Of a DNA stretch of 64,000 nucleotides, positions 25,421 through 36,321 are shown one piece after another. Positions within the stretch are counted from its first letter, which is position 1, and each line of letters opens with the position of its first letter. The notes beneath the pieces are model-generated. The model was not told where the DNA came from. It worked only from the letters and a program-made list of their open reading frames with translations, and did no database searches. The translations under genes and the position numbers were made by a program. The DNA is from Sipunculus nudus (Eukaryota; Annelida; Sipuncula; Golfingiida; Sipunculidae): positions 59,901,676 to 59,965,675 of the forward strand of contig CM049316.1 of assembly GCA_026874595.1 (NCBI GenBank). Direction: 5' to 3'.

Positions 25421-27344
25421 AAAACAAGTGACCCATGGGTCATGACACTCAGCTGACAAGGGAGACATTCACCATAGGAATTTTATCTTCTGAATGCAAA
25501 ATGTTGGTGGCATCCCCAATCAGCTGTAGCTATTAAAGTTCTTCAAAATCATGAAAAGAAAAAATTTCATAGTTATATATCCAGCTATTCCCATGAAATC
25601 TTGCCTTTTTAGCCCTCAGCCCTTAGGCTGATGGGCTATTGTCGTCACCCAAGCTGTCCGTCCGTCCGGCGTCCGTTAACTTTTACCTTGTGAGCGGGAT
25701 ATCTTGAAAAGGATTCACCATCAGAATTTTATTTCCTCGGTAAAGATGTATATCGACAAAATCTTGGTCAAGTTCGAAGATGGGTGACCTTGACCCATTT
25801 TTCTACATTTGAGAGCTGATTATAGAAAAACACTTAGATGCTTATTACTCAGGAACCATTTGGTGATTTTCACAAAACTTACTATGATTATTGGGACTGA
25901 TAATCTGTACCTGCTAAACAAGTTTGGTGGCGCCACCTGCAATTTCTGATTTTTAATGAATTTTTATCGGAATTTTCAACTTTGGGCTTGTGAGCGGGAT
26001 ATCTCTAAAAGGTTTAACCATAGGAATTTTATTTTTTCAGTGAAGATGTATATTGACAAAATCTCGGTCAAGTTCAAAGATGGGTGACCTTGACCTGCTT
26101 TTCAAGGTCACAGAGTTGATTATAGAAAAACATGTAGAAGCTTATTTCTCAGGAACCATTGGGTGGATTTTTACAATACTTTGTTCATAGGGACTGATGG
26201 TCTGTAACTTCTGCACAAGTTTGGGGGAGCCACCTGCAATTTCTGATTTTTAATGAATTTTTCTTGGGTTTTTCAATTTTGGCCTTGTGAGCAGAATATC
26301 TCTAAAAGGATTCAAAATAGGAATTTTATTTCTTTGGTGAAGATGCATATCAACAAAATCTCGGTCAAGTTCGAAGATGGATGACCTTGACCTGCTTTTC
26401 AAGGTCACAGAGCTTGTAATAGAATAAAACTTAGAAGCTTATTTTCAGGAAGCATTTGATGGATTGTTGTGAGTCATTGTACATACCTCTCCATTTTAAA
26501 TTTATAACTGAGACATGTACAGATATACATCCATGTGAGAACAGATATTTAGTACTTTTCACTGTTACCACCTCTTAACACTGTTCTTTTGGCTGAGGGC
26601 TTTTGTCAGCTTCTGCTGATATTCTAGTTGTATGAAGTCAGCCAAGCTGAAAATGACCATGCACTTTTTTTAAGGATGTCCCTTGATGTCAAGACAAGAT
26701 TCTAGGTCCAACAGTAAAGTTTTTTACCCTGTCAGACTGTCTGGGAGCTTAAAATGTTTTTGGCTAGTAATATAGATCACCATGACCATGGAGATTGCCC
26801 AAGATGTTTTGGTCCGAAGCACAAAAATATTGGTCTCCATGACCTAATATCAGGTTTTCCAAGGAGATTTGCCTAGGACCTCCCTGGATGTACAGTTATT
26901 AGTTTCTAGGGCTGATGTTTACAATTTGTCCCCTGTTAATGGATTGACTGTTCATCTGAAGGTCTCAAAAACCGAATATGCATAAAAATTTGAAATAAAT
27001 TACAGGTGGCTCCACCACTCTTCAGGAAATTATGGAACACTCCATGATCAATATACATGAAATTAATCATGGCAATCAATTCATTAGTTATTAGCTACTG
27101 GAGCTTTTGTATCAAATTTTTAATTATTCTAGGGGTACTTTAGAGCCCCATAGCTCTGAAGATATAGGTCACAGTGACCTAATTTTAGGTTTCCAAGGAA
27201 ATTTTTATGGACCTCTGTGGTTTTCAATTAGAAGCTTCTAGGTCCAATGGTTACGTTTTGTGCCCTGTTTACAGATGGATGGACACAGACGATGGACAAA
27301 GAGTGATTGCTATAGCTCAAAAGACTTTCAGTAAGGTGAGCTAA
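25421..27344 (+). mobile_element. Dispersed element family A, copy 3, interrupted by family D
   Basis: The left end has the perfect palindrome TGACCCATGGGTCA, then ACACTCAGCTGAC. The right end is the foldback ATAGCTCA..GGTGAGCTAAT, preceded by GGACAAAGAGTGATTGC, as at 39556. Family D sequence occupies 25612-26624. One monomer with GGTGGCTCCACC remains at about 27004. Confidence 0.65.
25612..26624 (+). mobile_element. Family D satellite element, three ~300-bp monomers
   Basis: The ends are inverted (AGCCCTCAGCC at left, GGCTGAGGGCT at right). A CCGTCCGTCCGGCGTCCGTTAAC-type junction leads into monomers starting near 25687, 25985 and 26282. Each has CTTGTGAGCRGGATATCT, then GAAGATGTATAT, then GGGTGACCTTGACC and a GCCACCTGCAATTTCTGATT end. 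Confidence 0.75.
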
Positions 27345-27440
27345 TAAGTATAAAATCTTACAAGAAAAAAATATTGAATTAAAAGTACTGGAAAAAAGTA
27401 AAAATTTATATAAAATAGCGCAATTTTTGTAAAATTAAAG

Positions 27441-29481
27441 TACCGTAAAAGTTGCAGAAGTCGCATCCTTATTACAAGTCGCACCCTGACTTTTAGGTAC
27501 CCCTGGGGAATAGCCGTTCAAGTTTAGTTTCAGGAAAAGTCCATTATATAGGTCGCACCCAGACTTCAGAGGCGTCCCAACCACCTGATACATATTGAAT
27601 TTGAGTATCATTCCTTGCGATGCAAGACTAAAAACCAACGTCCCTGTAGTACCTGTGGTTTATAAACTAGATAAACCATTTAAACATAAAAATAATTCGA
27701 CAGCTTTAATACAATGCTTATATTTAAGGAATAACAACAGAATCTTAACATATAAAGTCGAGGTTCAATTGTCAGGCAAGATTTGTACAGTGCCAAAGGC
27801 AGCTACGTCGGATAACATTTTGTGCTGTGAAACGATGTCATTGTTGCCGTTTCTTACTAGGTTAAGTAACATTAGAATGCAAATATCAAGTTAAATGACT
27901 GTATTAATAATCTAAAAGAGTCTGAGGCAAAATACTATCACAGTCGAGCAACTTTTTAAATCGTTAAAGATCGTCAAACGTAGGATGGATTCATAACACG
28001 GATTAGTTTGCGTACGCGTGACGAGTCCCAATCCGTCGCATTGGGCATGATTTTAACTGACTTAAGCCAACTGAAAGATGGAAAGAATAACTGAGTTCGA
28101 ATTTTTTCACCTAATTTCTGAAATGGGCTCTAAAACTGAATTTAGTAACCCTTGAATTAATTGTTTCAACTTACCATCTAGACGCGGCACATACTGGTAT
28201 TACTGAAATCACTGATCATATGTCAGTTAACAAGGGGATAATGAACGCTTTATTGACCGGTCAGTTAATTTTAAAAACACATAATTGAATTTACAGGTAT
28301 TATGTTTACTGAGACTAATGATTTTTTTTTATCTCGAAAACCTATTTCCATCGTTATCAGTGATTATATTCAAATTGATTGGATGTATGGCAAACTCAGC
28401 TGTGTTGAATTAGATCCGTCATGACAGCAAACGATGCCGGTTCCCGTAGAATTTAGGTACGTATGTGGCATTTTAAGTTAATAACATATATACCTGTATG
28501 CTGTTTGTTATTTCATTGTATTGATTAATGTGTCTTCATTTAAAAAAAAATCACGAATACGTCAACGCCCAGTTGACCGTAATGCATGCGTGCCTCCATA
28601 TTGTTGACCGGGCATACGATCGTCCTGAAAGAGACACGGGTCCATATTGTTGACCGGGCATACGATCGTCCTGAAAGAGACACGGGTAATACACGAAGCA
28701 AATCGAATATTTGCAGCTCACGTGAAACGTTATAACATTGATATCCAAAACGCTCCAAAACCAAGAGATGGTGACAGTGAAGTAATGGTTCTTAATATGA
28801 GAGTTTTTAACTGTGGATATCAGTCACGGAAGGCTTAGTTGACATGGGGATGTAAAAGTAATTGCACGGGTGACCCGGGGCTTGAACTTCCGCTACACGG
28901 CTTCAAAGGTCAGCTGGTATTCAGCGATCAACCGGACAGGCAAAAGAATTCACGACGTGTCTGTAGTGGATCAAGCTTGAATGACACGCAACTTTACAAG
29001 CATAAACGGATATGGAACCGCGAATTTTTCATAACGACAAGCATACCCATATAGTTAAACCGATAGAAAATGTACATCAAAGAGCGGCAGACTGGCATAT
29101 GCGTCAAATGGACTCATGATATAACAGTAACGCAGATTAGGAAGTGTCACTTGAATTGCGACTTGTCACAACGGGTAGGCCTTGAACTGGGCAAATATAA
29201 AATTTGCATTTAATGTTAATAAAATGAAAATTCCGTCAGTTCACAAAATATAAGCCATAAGAGATGGTTGAAAGTGTAAATTATTGGGGAAAGACGTTTC
29301 ACAAAGCACTGGTTAAAGGTATCGCATATTATCGCTCAACTGACGTCGTTCCATGTACCGGGAAAGCTGACTGAAACGGGATACATACGTATTACAAGTC
29401 GCACCCCGACTTTGCTAGAAAATTCTAGTTTTTAAAATTCGATTTCCTAGTACAAGTCGCGACTTCTGCAACGACTTTTAC

Positions 29482-29485
<4 letters not shown>
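27441..29485. mobile_element. TIR element with TACCGTAAAA ends, copy 1 (2.05 kb)
   Basis: Starts TACCGTAAAAGTTGCAGAAG and ends with the inverse (CTTCTGCAACGACTTTTACGGTA). TA at each edge may be the target duplication. AAGTCGCACCC-type motifs repeat near both ends (about 27477, 27549, 29397 and 29453). Its interior is less AT-rich than the flanks and holds a 40-bp direct duplication at 28601-28686. No transposase is recognisable in any frame, so it looks non-autonomous. Confidence 0.7.
28601..28686 (+). repeat. Direct duplication, ~43-bp unit
   Basis: TATTGTTGACCGGGCATACG followed by ATCGTCCTGAAAGAGACACG occurs twice back to back with no differences. Confidence 0.9.

Positions 29486-29550
<65 letters not shown>
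29484..29550. repeat. (TA)n microsatellite
   Basis: TA repeats abutting the right end of the TIR element. Confidence 0.95.
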
Positions 29551-29551
<1 letters not shown>

Positions 29552-30119
29552 CCATATACCCAATGAGTTTGTAAAACATTGGCAATATTGCAGAAAAATT
29601 TCACTAATAAAAATGACACTATTATGAAATATTGACTGCTGCACTCAGCTGTTTCAGGTATACATAGGATAATCACCACCTGAAGTTGCTTTTAGAAGAA
29701 AGTATAAAAATGTATTAACCCATGAAAAAGTATGAAAAAAATATTTAAAAAAGTCTTGTCTGAAAAGGTATAAAGTGGCAGCACTGAATTTATTTCAAAA
29801 GTTATTAATTAACAGGATAGGAACATGGCCTTATAATTTTATTGTCTATAAAATTAGGATGAATTCATCAATATGATAAGAACTATGTACTATTATCACA
29901 CCTGATGAATTTCAGGTTTTCATTTTCACAGTGTTAGAAACAATCCCAAAGCCATAACCAACATGTGGGTTTAAGAAAGAAATCACAGTCAGTCCATCTC
30001 CTGAGCGTATGTTAAAATGCCTTTGCATTTAAATACAGAGTTGCCAATAACCCTGCATTCAAATTAGCATATAAGTAAGAAAACATTAGACCCTCAAGTG
30101 AAAATACAGATGCTGTTTC

Positions 30120-31550
30120 GAAAAGCTGATTAAATATTGTACTGATGAGTGCATAAAACCTAGAAACCTTTAACTCTTAATGCAAAGAGGTCCAAAGCAA
30201 ATCTCCTCTGAAACCAGAAATTAGGTCATCGTGACCTATATTCTGTGAGCTACTAGCCAAAAACATGATTTTGAGCACCCAGGGTGTCAGATGGGGCACA
30301 AATTGGATCCATATGGCCTAGATTCTTCTCAGGTGACATTCTGGGAGGTCCTGGGTAAATGTTCTTGAAAATATGAAATTAGGTCACTGTGCCCCATAAT
30401 TTGTGTGACTGGCCAAAAGCATGATTTTGAGCACCAGACAGTCCAACAGGGCAAAAATTGTATGTTAGGCCTAAATAAAAAAAAATGGTATGGTTCTCAG
30501 GCACTTTGTTTCAGAAATCAATGCTGGCTGGCGCTTTTTTATTTTAATTTTTTTGGTATGTTTTGATAAAATTGTCAAATGATAAGGGAAAAGCATGAAA
30601 ATAACAGTTTTATTTTGCTAAATTAGTAAAAGCACTACAAAACAAAGGAAATTGTATGGTTTTATCTTCTTGAAAGAAATGTCGGAGCGGGAGCAGCTCA
30701 AAATTGGAAAAATTTATTGAAAATCAAAATAAAAATTTCTGATGCGGGGGTTTAAAATTGATGCGGGCGGTGCCTGAGAACCATACCTTTAATTTTTTTT
30801 GGCCTTAGACCTTGAAACTTCTAACTGTACCTCAAGGGAAGTCTTGGACAAATCTCCTCAGAAACATGAAATTAGGTCATGGTAACCTATATTCTGTGAG
30901 CTACTGGCTAAAAACATGACTTTGAGCACCCACACATAGAACAAATAGTAACTGTTAGGCCTAAAATCTTCTAACACAACATCCAGGGAGGTTCTGGGTA
31001 AACCTCCCGAGGAACTAAAAATAGGTTATGGTGGTTTATATATGAATCAAGTGGCTGGCTAAAAATATGATCATGAGCACCCAGACAGTCAGGCAGGGTG
31101 CAAAACTTGCAGACATGAAATCCAGAGATATCCTTGGCAAATCTCTCTTGAATCCTGGAATTAGGTCACTCTGACCTATAATCTGTGAGTTACGAGAAGA
31201 AAAACCTAAATTTGAGCATCCAGACAGACTGTTGGATCTGAAATGTCTTTCTTAATGTTAAGGGAGGTCATTGTAATGTCTCCTTGGTCATGCAAAATAA
31301 AGTCACTGTGATCAATATTCTGTGAGTTGTGTATGAGAACAGGATTTGAGTACCCTATAAATCAGAGGGACATAAGTTGTAGCAGTTTGATGTGGAAACT
31401 TTTAACTTAGCATTTGGGGAGGTTCTGGTAAAATCTTCTTGGAAACCTTAAATAGGGTTGCAGTTCACCTATTTTCTAAGGAATATGGGCAGAAAATATG
31501 ATTTTGAGCACGCTGGAATTAATTGCACCCTTCGTCCCAGGTTCCTTAAC
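30120..31550 (-). repeat. Diverged satellite array related to family A
   Basis: Six or so 150-200-bp monomers. Each has GAAATTAGGTCACTGTGACC-like and ATTCTGTGAGCTACTGGC-like segments, ATGATTTTGAGCACCC, and a CTTCTAAC..CATCCAGGGAGGTC segment. It reads in the same sense as the minus copies of family A. A GGCC-ended MITE interrupts it at 30468-30804. Confidence 0.6.
30468..30804 (-). mobile_element. GGCC-ended MITE, complete copy (337 bp)
   Basis: GGCC stands at both ends, with ~35-bp inverted ends including GGTATGGTTCTCAGGCAC and its complement. TTA flanks both sides (30465-30467, 30805-30807) and interrupts a satellite monomer at GTTAGGCC. The interior has GATGCGGG repeats next to the right end. 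No ORF. Other copies are at 16164, 18128 and 63921. Confidence 0.85.
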
Positions 31551-31559
31551 AAATAATTT

Positions 31560-32520
31560 CCACCCGATCATATAACATCAACAACTAGAATTCAGGTATT
31601 CAACAAGTGACTACGAGCATCTGCGATATCACAGGCATGGGTATAGTAAGGCATGGAATGTTCCTGACATGACATGATTCCAAATTTGTGGCACCAGTCA
31701 TACCAATGAAACATTTCACCAAAAATAGATCTACAGTAGGATACACCATGCAGCAGGCAGAGACACCAATCCATCTCAATGTATTCTTTAAAAACAACAG
31801 CAGGTGGCACCACCTGTCTGAACTACAACAAAGCTATCCAAGACAGATAAACATGCCAAAATACATCCATCCACTCCTCAGATATGAGCAATTTTTACCC
31901 AAAACAATTAAGTACACCCAAAGACAACTGCAGATGGCACCACCAGTCTTGAATACAAGATGGAGATATCCAAGACCTATGGACATGCACAATTGGCCAA
32001 TACGGTGAATCACTCTTGAGAAAAGGTAATTTATTCTATAAAAACAGGAAGGTAGGTGTTGCCACCTGTAAATTGACGAGAAAACTCTCCAAGATGGATG
32101 TACATGCCAAATATCAGACCTATACATTGAACCACTCCTGAGATATGAGCAATATTCACCTAAAGCAATGTACAGATGGATGCCACACGAAAAAATGATT
32201 GCAGATGGTGCCACCAGCCTTAAATACTAGATGGAGGTTTCCAAGATCTATGGACATGCACAATTTCAGCCCAATACATTGAACCAATCACTTAGACAAA
32301 TAGATGGCAAACACATAGATGTCGACCATGCAAAAATTATTGCAGGTGACGCCACAAGTTTCAATTACAAGTGGAGAGATCCAAGATCTATGGACTTGGA
32401 AATTTCTAGCTCAATACATTGACCCACTCCTGAGATATCGGCTGTAATTAAAAAGACAGCCAGATTCATTCTGCACAATAAGGACTGTAGGTGGTGCCAC
32501 CTGTCTTTGTTAGGCACAAC
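31560..32520 (-). repeat. Family C satellite, about 6 monomers of 120-150 bp
   Basis: Units recur at about 31799, 31931, 32051, 32202, 32342 and 32489. Each has a GGTGGCACCACC-like core, then ATCCAAGA..GACATGC and a CACTCCTGAGATATGAGC segment. In reverse orientation it resembles 62860-63170. Confidence 0.7.
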
Positions 32521-32815
32521 TATACAGGTGAAGGGATAACTGTGCTGGGTTTTGTCAAGATCGATCCAAGGGTCTCAGAGGTGTTCTCCGGAAACAAATG
32601 CTGAGACGGCGAAACCCAGTCTAAAGAATAGTATTCACAAAAATTTATTTTGGTGGATACAATTATACATGTATCATGGCACATGGGCCACTTTGCAAGG
32701 TCACACAGGAGATTATGCTAAAATGATGTTAGAAACTTGAAAAGAAATTGGGATATTTAATTGGGATAATTAGGGTGATGTTGACGAGAATAAAATACTA
32801 CCAGTTCAATTTTTT

Positions 32816-33290
32816 TCATTGTCGTCATTATCATAATCATCACAATCCGTGTCATCTTCCTCCTCATCATCTCTCCCATCCTATTCCTCTTCTTCTAATC
32901 ATCACTGCCATCATCATCAATACTGCATCTTTATCATTCACTACTACATCATTAACAACATCACTATGATGATCATCACAATCATTATTATCCCCATCTC
33001 TACCACCCTTATCACTACCATCATCATTCAATACAATCACCACTACCATCATCACCAAAACAATCAGCATCGATACCAGCCTTATTATCATCATTGCTGC
33101 CATGTCACCATTAACATTTAATGCCAGCAACATCACTCTTCATCAACATTTCATCATTTATATCATCATTACCTGGACTGGCCCCTTATCATCAATCATT
33201 ATCAGCACTATCATAATCATCATAATTATTACTACCCGTACAGCCGCCTCTCTCATTATCACCACTGCCAACCTCAACATCAGTGTTGAG
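32816..33290. repeat. CAT/ATC-rich cryptic simple sequence
   Basis: Nearly 480 bp of interrupted CAT/ATC/ACC trinucleotides with strong strand bias (almost no G on the plus strand). Open reading frames through it are low-complexity artefacts. Confidence 0.85.
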
Positions 33291-33299
33291 ATGATAATT

Positions 33300-33970
33300 T
33301 AGATGATAACTTAGATGCTATTGGTTGTATTGCCCACTCTATCGACCAAATCAAAGAACCACAGAGAGGGTAATGATAAAAACTTCCAGTTAGAAAAGGA
33401 TACAAATTTGTTCACAGCTACTTATCTTTCATTAGCAATGGCTCATAAATACTTTTGTGATATGCAAGGAACAAAGAGAACCATATAATTATGTGGAAAC
33501 ACTTGCACTTTCAGGGATGAAAATGCAACTATTTACCTATACAAATGCCCAGATTTAAGTGGATATATGGATTTACATTTGCAGGATGTATAAATGCATC
33601 GACATTTGAATTTGAGATGAGGGTCTAAGTTTATCATTATGTTTATGGGTAATATGAAAGTGTTTCTAAAGTTGCAAGCAGCACTATTATTATCAGGATA
33701 AACTATCATATAATATTACATTAAACATCACAACTGTCAAAGTGAATGAGGAGTGTAATCTTCTTAGCATAACAGTTATGTCGTACTCTATTTTGCTTTA
33801 ATTTTATCATGGACCCTGACTCGGACTTCTTGGACTCAAAAGTTCCTGAATTTGGACTTGTACTCAGACTCAGAGGTCACAGACCTGAAAATCAATCCAA
33901 GTCCATCTTGGGTACTTTGAATCTTACTTTGGGACGGATGCTAAGAATGAAAACACACAAAACAAAGACG
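33300..33970. other. AT-rich spacer
   Basis: No gene, RNA or repeat recognised. Confidence 0.4.
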
Positions 33971-35722
33971 TACCGTAAAAAACGCATATACGTCGAGAAA
34001 TTTGTTCCCAAAAATTAATCTAAGAAAGGGGAGTCGACTTATGTGCGGGTCTAAGCCTGAGAGGCAAAATTTTGCACGAACTTAGTCACGTCAAACTGCC
34101 GGCCTGAATGTGTTAACTGATCGACAACTAGATATCCGTTTACGGTGAAGTCAGGTACACAAGTCCCCCTTTTTTCTTCAAATTTTGACCATTTACGCTG
34201 TTCTTTCATTTGGATAATGCAGTATATTAAAATGATTGCAATTTACATGGTTGATGTTACCCAGGAAATGACCAGCGTCTAGCTATAACGAGCTTCCTTC
34301 ACGGGCGATTAAGTACGTGTGCAAGAGGCACGGGTATTGCGTAATCAGTTGGGATTTTATCCAGGGCATCGGCCCTGTGTATTTGACATCCAATTATGTT
34401 ACAGTATTTCCCCACAAATACATTTGGTGCTTGCGCAAGTTTGCAAACATGTAAACGGTAATGGCCTGTTGGCCGTGGTATTCTGAACTACAGACAAGTG
34501 ACAAATGGCTGATTACAGCACCGATTAGCGCTCTCTCGGTACGGGGATGGCTGCCTGTCCCAAGAAGCTAGAAGCCCTAAAGGTCACGCTGTTCACCTGT
34601 GTACTAACACGCGGGGGAAATTATCACTCCGTTCGGAAGTTCCTACTTAAAAATCACCGCCAAATCGTAGTTAATGACTGCGGCCCTGAGCAAAGCTCGG
34701 GAAAAAAATATAGACCGAAGTTCAACCTGACATCGATATCGCTATGAACAAACGAACACAAAATCTGCAAGACTTTGTCAAAATTAGTACTCGACAGAAT
34801 GTGAAATATATGATTCATTCACGAAAACTTTCATCAAAAAGATAGGAAAACGGAGTTTGATCAAAGAACGACTGACTTGTTGTCCATGTGTTGCCCTGGC
34901 TTCCGTGCTCTCACTCTGCGGTTCGCTATGCTGGATACCTACGCTGCATATATGCAGTTATATCGCATGTTATTGTTCATTAGTGCGTTAGTCTGTTGAG
35001 GCAAGGAAGACCGGTGTTTTATTAAAACTTGAATAAAACTGTCGTTTACGGCTTTGTGTTTTCTCAATATGTATAATAAAAATCTCTGATAATAAAATTA
35101 CTGCCCTTGATCCACGGATATGACCACAGGCACTCGTTTCCAGCACTACAATGTCCTAGAAACGGTAAACACATTGAGTATGGGCGATATACCCATTATC
35201 GCTGATTATATGAGAACTCTTATTATGGGTATATCGCCCATACTCAATATGTTTACCGTTTCTAGGCCATTGTAGTGCTGGAAACGAGTGCCTGTGGATA
35301 TGACCAAGCTGAGGACAGCTTACACTGTCACGTGGCCTTTTCAGGCGACTCGCTTGGTCCAACGCGCGTTCTTTTCACTTTAGATTATATAAAATGTAGA
35401 GAAGTCCGCGACAATCCTGTTTTAGTAACTAGCCTAAATAATCATGTTTTTATTGATATCTGGCACAAACAATCATTAAAAGTTTAAAATAAATGAGCAA
35501 TGACGGAAAGTGTGAGAAATCCTTGGCTGTTCTATTATCGCGCACCTGCCGATTCTGGGCGTCAGACGATCTTCATTTCTGCAAAATGCTTAAAGTATCG
35601 ACCTGTTATATTTATTAATCTTAGAGTCTTTATGATGCCCAATAATTTTTAAACAGATTGCACAACAAAACAAATGACATTTTTACAGTTTACTCTCGAC
35701 TTATATGCGAAGTTTTACGGTA
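33971..35722. mobile_element. TIR element with TACCGTAAAA ends, second type (1.75 kb)
   Basis: Starts TACCGTAAAAAACGCATATA and ends with the inverse (TATATGCGAAGTTTTACGGTA). A TA edge on each side may be the target duplication. Inner motif GTCGACTTAT.TGCG near both ends parallels the AAGTCGC motifs of 27441-29485. The interior has a 73-bp inverted repeat (35124-35297). No transposase is recognised. Confidence 0.7.
35124..35297. repeat. Near-perfect 73-bp inverted repeat with 28-nt spacer
   Basis: The arms 35124-35196 and 35225-35297 are reverse complements except for two positions in their middle thirds. The arms begin CCACAGGCACTCG and include GAGTATGGGCGATATACCCA at the loop side. Confidence 0.95.
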
Positions 35723-36180
35723 TATAAACTATTGACAGAATATTTCAAATACAGATTGGTCCAGCTTGAACCCCCTCAGAATGCCAAAATAGTGTTATGT
35801 TGTTCAGTCATAGCAATTTTAATTCTTATAAATAAAATAAAAAAGAACATATTTGCATCGGAGATGAAAAAAGGATTCAGTTTACATTCAGTAGACATAT
35901 TATGGGAGCCGGCCATTTGGTCATAAAAAGGCGTCCCTTTCCTTCCAGTTTAATCATGAGAATATTGCAGCCATCAAGCCTAACCTTATCATAAAGACTT
36001 CGAGACCAAAAATGATAGTTCAAAGATTAGCTACAGAGGAGTTGTGTGACTAGGGTTTAGTGCCACCACCAATTATAATACATATTTAGGCCTACATGTA
36101 CCACTGGATTTTTATATTTACAAATGAAATAAAATTAATGGTATTTTGAACATATTTGGATGGAGGCAAAGGCCATTCCA

Positions 36181-36270
36181 GGACCAACTTGATTACGAGG
36201 CTCACCAGGATTATGAGGCCCATCTGGATAAGGGCCCACCAGGATTACAAGGCCCACCTGGATAACGAGG
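36181..36270 (+). repeat. 18-bp minisatellite with collagen-like codon pattern, about 5 units
   Basis: Units resemble GGATTATGAGGCCCATCT. Read in frame they give Gly-X-Y triplets with Pro (for example GPPGLQGPPG) but with in-frame stops and one 2-bp-short unit. It is either a decayed collagen exon or a chance minisatellite. Confidence 0.5.
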
Positions 36271-36321
36271 TTCTATGCAGCAACTCTCTCAGCACGTGTA
36301 GAGCACCAAGGAAACAAACTT

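Noticed and set aside
29425-29679. YIYIY-type ORFs over TA repeats (also 57388-57573 and 58840-59130)
   Set aside because: Microsatellite translation.
31592-32422. Several 60-126-codon ORFs on both strands
   Set aside because: Family C satellite monomers; no consistent frame between units.
32849-33302. ORFs of Ser/His/Ile-rich sequence
   Set aside because: Translation of the CAT-rich simple sequence.
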